A stretch of 64,000 nt of DNA. Source: DASQDN01 sp963844855. Lineage in GTDB: Bacteria > Acidobacteriota > Terriglobia > Bryobacterales > Bryobacteraceae. The notes below the pieces were generated by a model. The model was not told the origin of the DNA. It ran no database searches and worked only from the letters and a program-made list of their open reading frames with translations. Positions 28,392 through 35,753 of this stretch are shown one piece after another (within the stretch, counting starts at the first letter, position 1; every line of letters starts with the position of its first letter). The stretch lies in contig CAWJQP010000034.1 of NCBI GenBank assembly GCA_963844855.1, positions 1 through 64,000 on the forward strand, read 5' to 3'. Both the position numbers and the translations under genes were made by a program.

Positions 28392-29627
28392 ATGAAAACA
28401 TTTTTTTCCGGCTTGCTGATGGCAAGCCTGGCTTTCGCGGATGCCGTTACAGATTGGAACATGATCATGCTTAACGCCATACGCTCCGAAGGAGCACATC
28501 ATCAGGCGCGGTACGCTGCGATCACACATCTGGCCATGTATGAGGCCGTCAACTCGATAACGAAAGAGTACCGGCCATATGCGACAAGTGTCGCGGCCTC
28601 ACCTCAGGCGTCGACCGAGGCGGCGGCGATCGTGGCTGCGCACCACGTCCTGAGTACATACTTCCCGGCTAGCAAGGCCACATTCGATGCAGCGCGCTCG
28701 TCCTCGCTCGCTGCGATTCCGGACGGACAGGCCAAATTTTCAGGTATTGCCGTGGGACAGGCCGCCGCAGAAGCGATGATTGCGCGTCGCGCAAATGATG
28801 GCGCAACCACGCCCGCTCCCTATACGCCCTTGCGTGGCATTGGATATTGGCAGCCAACTCCACCAGCGTTCGGATCGGCAGTCGGCGCGAAGTGGGGGAA
28901 AGTGATGCCATTCGGCATAGAGCGCGGCGACCAATTTCGTCCGGACCCTCCGCCCTCTCTCACCAGCAATAGGTACCGGCGAGACTACGAGGAGGTGAAA
29001 CGCGTTGGAGCAGTTTTCAGCACGAATCGGCCTGAGGACCGGACGGACTTAGCCCGGTATATGTCGATGACCAGTCCCACCCAAATATGGAATCATCTTG
29101 CCACTCAACTGAGCTCTGCGTCGGGACTCACACTGTCGGAAAACGCGCGCGCGTTCGCCCTGATGAATATGGCTGTGGCTGACGCGTCCATTGCCTTGTT
29201 TGAAGCGAAATACTTCTATAATTTCTGGCGGCCTCTGACAGCGATTCGTGCCGGTGAGATGGATGGCAATCCCCGGACGGAAGGGGATGCGGGCTTTGCG
29301 AGCCTGATCAACGCGCCGGCTTATCCGAGTTATCCGTCAGGCTTCGCGAGCTTCTGCAATGCAGCACGGGTCGTTCTGGAACAGTTGTTCGGCAAAGGCC
29401 GGCACTCCTTATCGCTCGCTCCGAATCCGGCTCTCCCGCATATGAAGGCTGAATACACCAAACTGCGCCAGGTCACGGATGATATCGACGATGCGCGGGT
29501 CTACGGTGGCATTCATTTTCGGTTCGAGCAAGAGGAAGGAGAACTCCAAGGGGAGCGCGTAGCTCGTTACATATTGCAAACCCAACTGCTACGTTCGGCC
29601 TGCACTGGTCGATGCGAAGTCGAGTAA
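28392..29627 (+). CDS. Vanadium-dependent haloperoxidase-like protein (PAP2 fold)
   Basis: About 411 residues from the ATG at 28392, which follows AAGGAG at proper spacing; the leader is MKTFFSGLLMASLAFADA. Family landmarks are the Lys/Arg pair in EAKYFYNFWRPLTAIR, PAYPSYPSGFAS, and ARVYGGIHFRFE, whose His is the vanadate ligand. In most relatives the PSG/PSA box is followed by the acid-base His, but here it is Phe (PSGF), so halide oxidation may be impaired and a phosphatase-like or altered role is possible. It follows the PEP-CTERM gene and may act extracellularly. Confidence 0.85.
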   Translation: MKTFFSGLLMASLAFADAVTDWNMIMLNAIRSEGAHHQARYAAITHLAMYEAVNSITKEYRPYATSVAASPQASTEAAAIVAAHHVLSTYFPASKATFDAARSSSLAAIPDGQAKFSGIAVGQAAAEAMIARRANDGATTPAPYTPLRGIGYWQPTPPAFGSAVGAKWGKVMPFGIERGDQFRPDPPPSLTSNRYRRDYEEVKRVGAVFSTNRPEDRTDLARYMSMTSPTQIWNHLATQLSSASGLTLSENARAFALMNMAVADASIALFEAKYFYNFWRPLTAIRAGEMDGNPRTEGDAGFASLINAPAYPSYPSGFASFCNAARVVLEQLFGKGRHSLSLAPNPALPHMKAEYTKLRQVTDDIDDARVYGGIHFRFEQEEGELQGERVARYILQTQLLRSACTGRCEVE

Positions 29628-29701
29628 TCAACTTCGGAAGACCGGTTACGTGCCTTCAGCGCGCATCCGGTCTTCTGCGTTTACCTATTGGGAGATTGAT
29701 T

Positions 29702-30841
29702 ATGAGTGAAGAAGTTTATTATCGGGGTGAAAGCACCAATCATCGGCCCGCCCGGCCCGGACAATACTCGATGGATTACGGTGACGGGCTGTATCTCACA
29801 AGCGACAAGGCGACCGCCGATATTTATGCGCAGAAGCGCGTGATATCCCAGGGCGGCGAGAAAGTAATAACTGAGGTTACAATCCGGCCAGGCGAAATCG
29901 GGAGAGTACTTGACCTGACGACCGACGCCCGATGGTCGAAATTCGTGAACACACCGCTAGTGCCTGGAAAGAACGAAACTGCGCCGAAGGTGCTGATGCG
30001 CATTCAGCAAAACAATTACGCGATTTTTCAGCAGTTCCTGAAGCAGCACAACATAGACATCAACCACTATGACGCCGTAAAAGGTCCCGAGCTGACGCAC
30101 GGGGGAACGCAACTCGCTATTCTGCACAAGAACGGTGCTCCGTCGCCGCTGGCCGAGAGGATTCGCGTCCGTCTCATGCCGGTAGGCTCCGCATCCGTTC
30201 CAACCGCTGGGCTGAAGGCTCCTGGTCCTGGACGAATCTCGATGACTGTACGCGCTATTGGGGGCGGTCTTGTGATGTTCGGCTTGGGCATCCTGGCTGC
30301 GCTTTTACGCGCCAAGGTGGACAAAAGCTGGATTGAGAAAGGACTGAGAGAGATCGAACCCGAAGCAAATGCAAAACTCAGCAAGCTGGTTCCGATGGTC
30401 GCCGACGTAATGGCGAAGGGAAAACAGGCGTATGCAAATGTGAGAATCGATATCAGTCAACGCAAGGAAGCTGCCCTCGGAGCCGATTTTGTGGATTCGC
30501 TGCCTCACGTGAAGCTGGTCCATGTGGACGTGAGTGACGAGAATCTCAATGCTGAGGGAGTGTTTAAAACAGATAGCGGACTCGGCTATATAAAAAAGAT
30601 CACACCATTCGTTTTCTCATATCCGGTTTCACTTCCAGCCGAAACGGTCAAGCTTTGGAAAGAAATGTGGGACGAATGGGAATGGTATGAGAAGCAAATG
30701 CAAAAAGGTCCTTCTGAAGCTCTGCGCCGGCAGCAGGAAATCTTCCATCAGGAGATTCTTCAGGTGTTCGGACAGGAAGCAAACCTGGTCCTGAAGGCAT
30801 GGATGTGGCCGAAGTTCAAGTTCAAGACGAAGACCGCATGA
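29702..30841 (+). CDS. Uncharacterised protein with ART-like N-terminus and one membrane segment
   Basis: 379 residues from the ATG at 29702, preceded by GGGAG at usable spacing. Residues 5-60 (VYYRGES, DYGDGLYLTSDKATADIYA) recall the R and Y/F-T strands of ADP-ribosyltransferase-fold proteins such as DUF3990-type domains (GxGFYLTxDxxxAxxYA). This is fold resemblance by eye, not a family match. A glycine-rich hydrophobic segment lies near residues 185-203 (AIGGGLVMFGLGILAALL), followed by a charged helical C-terminal half rich in Trp near the end (WKEMWDEWEWYEKQ). No signal peptide is seen. It lies between the haloperoxidase and a convergent kinase gene with no partner gene. Function unknown; a toxin or effector role is speculative. 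Confidence 0.7.
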   Translation: MSEEVYYRGESTNHRPARPGQYSMDYGDGLYLTSDKATADIYAQKRVISQGGEKVITEVTIRPGEIGRVLDLTTDARWSKFVNTPLVPGKNETAPKVLMRIQQNNYAIFQQFLKQHNIDINHYDAVKGPELTHGGTQLAILHKNGAPSPLAERIRVRLMPVGSASVPTAGLKAPGPGRISMTVRAIGGGLVMFGLGILAALLRAKVDKSWIEKGLREIEPEANAKLSKLVPMVADVMAKGKQAYANVRIDISQRKEAALGADFVDSLPHVKLVHVDVSDENLNAEGVFKTDSGLGYIKKITPFVFSYPVSLPAETVKLWKEMWDEWEWYEKQMQKGPSEALRRQQEIFHQEILQVFGQEANLVLKAWMWPKFKFKTKTA

Positions 30842-30853
30842 TGCCAGTACAAC

Positions 30854-33541
30854 TCACGAGCTGGTGCAGCCTCTGCGTTTTAGCGCCTGCGCCCGCTCTG
30901 ACTGTCCGAGTACGAATGTTGACTTCGGGTGTGTGGTTCTCAGATCTTCCCAGATGCGAGCGAGCCGTTCGGTGGCTGAGACACAAGCGGGTTCGTCGAT
31001 GCCTTCGGCGTAGATTCGGAGTCGCTCGAGCAACTCTACCGTTGCGAAGTTTTCTCCCAGGAAGGGACTTGTGCCGGAGGGCCGCAGAGCCAGATGCTTT
31101 TGCGCTTCAGCCAGCGCTTCCCGTTTGCGGCCGATCGCATACAAGCGAATTGCCTCGGCTCTCAGCAGCGACGTCTCGTCCGCCTTTGCGCCTTCCTTTG
31201 TCATGTCTTCGAGAAGTCGGCGGGCCTGGTTGATGTGGACTCGCGCCTGATCGTACTCCTGGAGGCGCAACAACGGTTCTATGGAACCAGTGAGATGGTC
31301 CAGACGCGACCTGAGTGCAGGGTGGTTTGCCGACGATGTTTGCGATAGAAGAGAATGCCCGTGTTCGAACAACTCGAGGGCTCGCGCAGGCTGTGATTCG
31401 ACGAGAGCACTTGCCTCTCTAGTGAAGGCGCGGGCCAAGTCAAGCCGCACGACTTCATTTGCCGGATCGGCGATGACGAGGCGCTGGGCGATCGCCTGCG
31501 CCTTCCTGTAGTGTGCTGCTGCTTCGGTCGGCTTTCCAAGGTGGAAACGGCCTGGACCTGCGAACACATCGCCGAGGCTCAGATGACTCCAGTAAAGCTG
31601 GCGTGCGCTCTTAGCCGAGGCTGGGTCTGTGAAGGCGCCGCTCGTCGAGCGTTGGATAGCTTCCTCCAACGTCTTGACGGCCCCGGCGAAATCGCCAGCC
31701 AAACTCTGCGTGCGGCCATAGCCGACAAGTGTGCTGATCAGGTTCGCTTCCGTGCCGGAAGGCGGGTTCGAAGTCTCCGAGATCTTTCGGAGAATTGCCA
31801 GGGCGCTCACGTACGCGGCCCCGGCTTCCGGTACCGAATTCCTCGTTTCGTTGTGTCGAGCCAGTTCTTTGAAGGCCTGAGCCTGCCGAAGTGGCTCCAA
31901 CCTCGGAGCCATGCGCAGCAGCCGGTCTATCACTTGCCGTTGCTCATCCGGGCGCCTCGCCTCTTGAAGAATCGGTACAAGACTCGCATAGATTTCAAAC
32001 AACTTGTCGAGGCGTGCGGTATCTGGATCCGCTCCCTCCACGACTTCGCCCAATTCGAGCGCCTTTTTTGCGAATTTCACGCCACTTCCGGTTTTGCCGA
32101 CGCTCGCAGCTGCTCCGCCGCGGCTTTGGCCGAGTCGGGCGTAGGCATTCACAAGCTCCCACGCCAAGTCCGGGTCGCGTCCGTAGTCGTGCTCGAGTCC
32201 CTCCAGATATTCGACCGTAGCTTCCCCAAGTTTCTCGCGAGCTTTTGTGCCGCCGAGGAGGCCGCCGATCTCGTCATGCACGTCGAACAGGAGCCTGTCC
32301 GCGAGGCGCCGGGTTTGGGCGGCTTGGCGCATTGCATGCTCTCGCTGCCGCATCGATACAGCGGTGGCTCCGGCCATTGCGGTAATGAGGACAAGTGTAG
32401 CTGCGAGAGGCGCCCAATGACGACGTACAAAACGGCGCGCACGGTAGAGCGCCGAGTCGGGAGAGGCGCGGACGGGGTGGCGTGCAAGGAAGCGTTTGCA
32501 ATCGTCTGCCAGTTCCGGCACCGATCCATAGCGGCGATGCGGCTCACGCTGTAGCGTTTTGAGCAGGATGTTCTCGATATCGCCTTTGAGCTCGGGTTTG
32601 ATGGCCGACGGTCGGATAACTTCTTCTTCCGAGATTTGGCGGATCACATCAGCAAGCGAGCCACTGCTGAGTTGACGAGGAGCGGCGCCGGTCAGAAGGC
32701 GGAAGAGCACTGCTCCAAGACCGAAGACGTCCGAAGCCACAGTAGCTTGCTGACCGCAGGACTGCTCCGGGCTTGCATAGCGGGGACTGAAAGCTCGAAG
32801 CGTAGTGAGCGTAGCGTCGTCGCCAATATCGCTGGCGAGGCCGAAATCGATCAGTTTCGGGATTCCGTCGGCCGTAACGAGGATATTGTCAGGCTTGATG
32901 TCCCGGTGGACGATCAGGTTTCCATGAGCGAACTGAACGGCGTCACAGACTTTTAGAAACAGCCGGATGCGATCTTCCTGATCAGGAAGAGACGCGTCGC
33001 AATAATTGTCGATCGGCACGCCGTCGACTTGTTCGATGACGGCGTACGGCATGCCGTCGGCGGTTGTACCCGCATCGATCAGTCCAGCGATATATGGGTG
33101 CCGGAGGGACGCCAGTAATTGGCGTTCGCGCGCAAATCGCCGGTATGCGTTGTTGCGGACACTCTCCGCGGAGTCGGGCGGCACCTGCACGAACTTGACG
33201 GCCGCGCGCTGCCGGACTTGGCCATCCACGCGGTGAGCTTCATACACAAAGCCCATGCCGCCCGAGCCGAGCAGTTTGCCCAGTTCGAACGGACCGACAC
33301 GCTGCACGGGGACCATTGCTGTCTTGCGATTCCCGAGAAGAGATCCGATCGCCTGTTTGATGGCCTCCGGTACCGTGGCCTCTTGCTGAAACGCAAGGTC
33401 TTCCTCTGTATCGTATTCGAGAAGCGACAAAACTTCGGAGCGAACTGACGCGCTCGGGCAGTGCGAGTCCAGGAAGGCAGCTCGGCTCGCTGCATGAATG
33501 TTTACTGCGCGTTCGAACCAGGACTGAACATCTTCGCTCAT
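30854..33541 (-). CDS. Ser/Thr protein kinase with TPR-like sensor tail, intact
   Basis: About 895 residues from the ATG at 33541. The order is an N-terminal helical region, kinase domain (GKLLGSGGMGFVYEAH, RAAVKFVQV, LIVHRDIKPDNILV, KLIDFGLASD, SPRYASPEQ), a membrane segment (HWAPLAATLVLITAMAGATA) and a long helical TPR-like extracytoplasmic part with several 34-residue-style units. All catalytic residues are present. It starts 20 bp after the ECF sigma gene on the same strand, forming a sigma-kinase operon. By analogy the kinase may phosphorylate the sigma factor or a partner in response to an envelope signal; this is inferred. Confidence 0.9.
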   Translation of the reverse strand: MSEDVQSWFERAVNIHAASRAAFLDSHCPSASVRSEVLSLLEYDTEEDLAFQQEATVPEAIKQAIGSLLGNRKTAMVPVQRVGPFELGKLLGSGGMGFVYEAHRVDGQVRQRAAVKFVQVPPDSAESVRNNAYRRFARERQLLASLRHPYIAGLIDAGTTADGMPYAVIEQVDGVPIDNYCDASLPDQEDRIRLFLKVCDAVQFAHGNLIVHRDIKPDNILVTADGIPKLIDFGLASDIGDDATLTTLRAFSPRYASPEQSCGQQATVASDVFGLGAVLFRLLTGAAPRQLSSGSLADVIRQISEEEVIRPSAIKPELKGDIENILLKTLQREPHRRYGSVPELADDCKRFLARHPVRASPDSALYRARRFVRRHWAPLAATLVLITAMAGATAVSMRQREHAMRQAAQTRRLADRLLFDVHDEIGGLLGGTKAREKLGEATVEYLEGLEHDYGRDPDLAWELVNAYARLGQSRGGAAASVGKTGSGVKFAKKALELGEVVEGADPDTARLDKLFEIYASLVPILQEARRPDEQRQVIDRLLRMAPRLEPLRQAQAFKELARHNETRNSVPEAGAAYVSALAILRKISETSNPPSGTEANLISTLVGYGRTQSLAGDFAGAVKTLEEAIQRSTSGAFTDPASAKSARQLYWSHLSLGDVFAGPGRFHLGKPTEAAAHYRKAQAIAQRLVIADPANEVVRLDLARAFTREASALVESQPARALELFEHGHSLLSQTSSANHPALRSRLDHLTGSIEPLLRLQEYDQARVHINQARRLLEDMTKEGAKADETSLLRAEAIRLYAIGRKREALAEAQKHLALRPSGTSPFLGENFATVELLERLRIYAEGIDEPACVSATERLARIWEDLRTTHPKSTFVLGQSERAQALKRRGCTSS

Positions 33542-33561
33542 ATGCAAGGAGCGCAATCTGT

Positions 33562-34140
33562 CTACGACTTCAGCTTGCGGCGCAGCCAGGCCTGCGCGAA
33601 CCGCAGATTATGACGCACCATATGGACCGACATACCCAGCGCTTCTGCCGATTCTTCGGCGGTGAGGCCGCCAAAGTAGCGCAGCTCGACAATTCGTGCC
33701 AGCGTTTCGTTCTCGACCGCCAAGGCCGCGAGGGCATCGTCCAACTGGATCATGTCAATGATCTCCGGGCCGCTTTCATCTTTCACCTCGAGCACAGTTT
33801 TGGCGGACGCCTCCATAACGCCACCTCCGGATCGCTTCAATGTGCACCTGGACCGCGCGTGATCGAGCAATACCTGTCGCATCACTCGAGATGCTACGGC
33901 GAGGAAATGCACCTCGTCCTGGAACGTCCTCTCGCGGACGCCGTTGAGTTTGAGATACGCTTCGTGCACCAGAGCGGTCGATTGGAGCGTGTGGTTTCTA
34001 CGCTCGTTCCCCATGTGCCTGTCGGCGATCCGACGCAACTGGTCGTATAGCTCGTGCGTGAGTTCGGCCGGCGCGCTCGCTGATCCCACGGACGATTGCA
34101 TTTCCATATCGGCAACAATTGTGTTCACGCGTTTACCCAA
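33562..34140 (-). CDS. ECF sigma factor (TIGR02999-type)
   Basis: Up to 192 residues. Region 2 is HELYDQLRRIADRHM and STALVHEAYLKLNG with a following HFLAVASRVMRQVLLDHAR; region 4 is IVELRYFGGLTAEESAEALG and SVHMVRHNLRFAQAWL. It is a paralogue of the sigma factor at 23553. The start is uncertain: TTG at 34140, GTG at 34128 (with AAAAGGA about 12 bases upstream) and ATG at 34107 are all possible. It leads the intact TPR-kinase gene. Confidence 0.9.
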   Translation of the reverse strand: MGKRVNTIVADMEMQSSVGSASAPAELTHELYDQLRRIADRHMGNERRNHTLQSTALVHEAYLKLNGVRERTFQDEVHFLAVASRVMRQVLLDHARSRCTLKRSGGGVMEASAKTVLEVKDESGPEIIDMIQLDDALAALAVENETLARIVELRYFGGLTAEESAEALGMSVHMVRHNLRFAQAWLRRKLKS

Positions 34141-34686
34141 TCCTTTTCGAGTTAAGTGCGTTACGTTTTTTGGCGGCTTTGGAGAGGAACCGCAAGCTGT
34201 TCAGGAATTAAGCGCGCAAAAGATTTCAGAAATGGCTCAAACGAGGGAGATTTTTTTGAAGGCTGCTGCGAACGTCAAATGGGCCTTTGACAGCGTTGCT
34301 GTCACGAAAGCATTGAGGCTTGCTGACTCGGTTCAATTCGTTTTCGCCGGTTGCAATTACTTCATTATCCCGGCATTCCGGGTCGCACTTGTAATCGCAG
34401 ACACAATCACTAGTGGTTAGTAGATGCGGTGGGGACACACTTCAGCGCCGCTTTCGAGAACAACCCTTCAGAGTCCAGCGGGCGACGAATCTGCTCGTCT
34501 TCCGGTAGCGACGGCAGCCGACTCGGATCGGCGATAAAGTTTTCGAGGATGGCTTAGCCCTGCCCTCAAGGTCAGACATCCACCTGTTATCGCAGCCTGA
34601 ACGGTAGTAAAAACAATTCTGTCCGGGAGAGCGGATCTCGCATCATTAGGTCGGCCGAAGTCTGCCGACACAGAAGGAGTGCCTCG
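34141..34686. other. Intergenic region without a recognisable gene
   Basis: Lies between two divergent genes. Frames on both strands are open for up to about 100 codons, but the residues show no motif and overlap the sigma gene antisense. It should contain the promoters of the sigma-kinase operon and of the gene at 34687. Confidence 0.45.
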
Positions 34687-35604
34687 ATGAGTCTGAAAAC
34701 CCTGAGCTCAGCCCTGGTAGGCTGCTGCGCTTTGATGATCACGATCACGCTGGCTACGGGCCCCGCCGCGGCCCAGCCGACCTCAACCAAGTCAACATCC
34801 ACGAGGGGCGCCACGACAGAGACCAAGTTAATGGAAGGTACTGTATTGGCGGTCGACGGCAACAACCTCGTCGTGCGGATGTCCACCGGCGAACTCCGCC
34901 ACATCGTGGCCTCCGATAGCCAGCGGGCTCTTATCGACGGCAGGGAAGTTGCGGCGAAGGACTTGCAGGTGGGCACAAAGTTGAAGGCAAGCGTCACCAC
35001 GACGACCACCTCCCTGGTGGACCGGACAGTCACAGTCGGTTCCGGCCAGGTGTGGTATGTCGCCGCTCCGACTGTAATTCTGACGCTGCCGAACGGCGAG
35101 AACCGCCAATACAAGGTCTCCGACGATTACAAGTTCATGGTGGGAGGCAAGCCAGCGACTGTGTTCGACCTGAGGAAGGGCATGCATGTCTCGGCCCAGA
35201 AGATTACCGAGGAGCCCAGGACCGTAGTGACGGCAAACACCGCGGTCACCGGCGAGCGGCCACCGCCGGTCCAGACGGCTGCCTTCTCCCGCGCCCTCGC
35301 CGCTCCGCTCCCTAAACAGGCCCCCGAGCCGGTCCGCACCACCGAACCGGCGCCCCCGCCGACCCGCGTCGTGGAGCCAGCCGCCGCTCCTGCCACGGAG
35401 TCTCGCGCGCGCCGCCGCTCCCCTCCCGCCGCTAAGCCCCGCCACCGCGAGCCCGCTGCCGCCCCCGCTCCTGCCGCGGCTGAGCCGGTGCCCGCACCAG
35501 CCGAACCAGCCCAGACAGGCAGCAATCTGCTCTGGGTCGGTCTGATGATCGTGCTGTTGTGTGCGTGCTTCCTCGGTTTCCGCGCGCTGAAGCGCGCGCG
35601 GTAG
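34687..35604 (+). CDS. Secreted Pro/Ala-rich protein with C-terminal membrane anchor
   Basis: 305 residues, started by an ATG 7 bases after AAGGAG. The signal peptide is LVGCCALMITITLATGPAAAQ. Residues about 45-175 form a beta-rich domain in two similar halves (EGTVLAVDGNNLVVRMSTGE and LTLPNGENRQYKVSDDYKF), then a disordered Pro/Ala/Arg-rich linker of about 100 residues, then one membrane helix (GSNLLWVGLMIVLLCACFLG) and a basic tail. The layout suggests a periplasmic domain tethered by a spacer to the inner membrane. Family and role are unknown. The linker makes this gene much richer in G+C than its neighbours. Confidence 0.75.
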   Translation: MSLKTLSSALVGCCALMITITLATGPAAAQPTSTKSTSTRGATTETKLMEGTVLAVDGNNLVVRMSTGELRHIVASDSQRALIDGREVAAKDLQVGTKLKASVTTTTTSLVDRTVTVGSGQVWYVAAPTVILTLPNGENRQYKVSDDYKFMVGGKPATVFDLRKGMHVSAQKITEEPRTVVTANTAVTGERPPPVQTAAFSRALAAPLPKQAPEPVRTTEPAPPPTRVVEPAAAPATESRARRRSPPAAKPRHREPAAAPAPAAAEPVPAPAEPAQTGSNLLWVGLMIVLLCACFLGFRALKRAR

Positions 35605-35753
35605 TCTAATCCCTCTCGCGAGCGGGGCGCTCATCTAACCGCCGCCAGGAAATGCGTCCCCCCGCGATGGAAGGGAAATGGATATGCTGTCACGGCGAAA
35701 TGAACGACACGCCGACGTCTGCGAAAACCGGAGCGTCGGTCTCTACAGCTGCA

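Noticed and set aside
31511..32554. Plus-strand frame of 347 codons
   Set aside because: Antisense shadow of the intact 2.7-kb kinase gene; composition and motifs favour the minus strand.
34828..35634. Minus-strand frame of 268 codons, Gly/Arg-rich
   Set aside because: Mirror of the Pro/Ala-rich linker on the plus strand, which has a good ribosome binding site, a signal peptide and a membrane helix.
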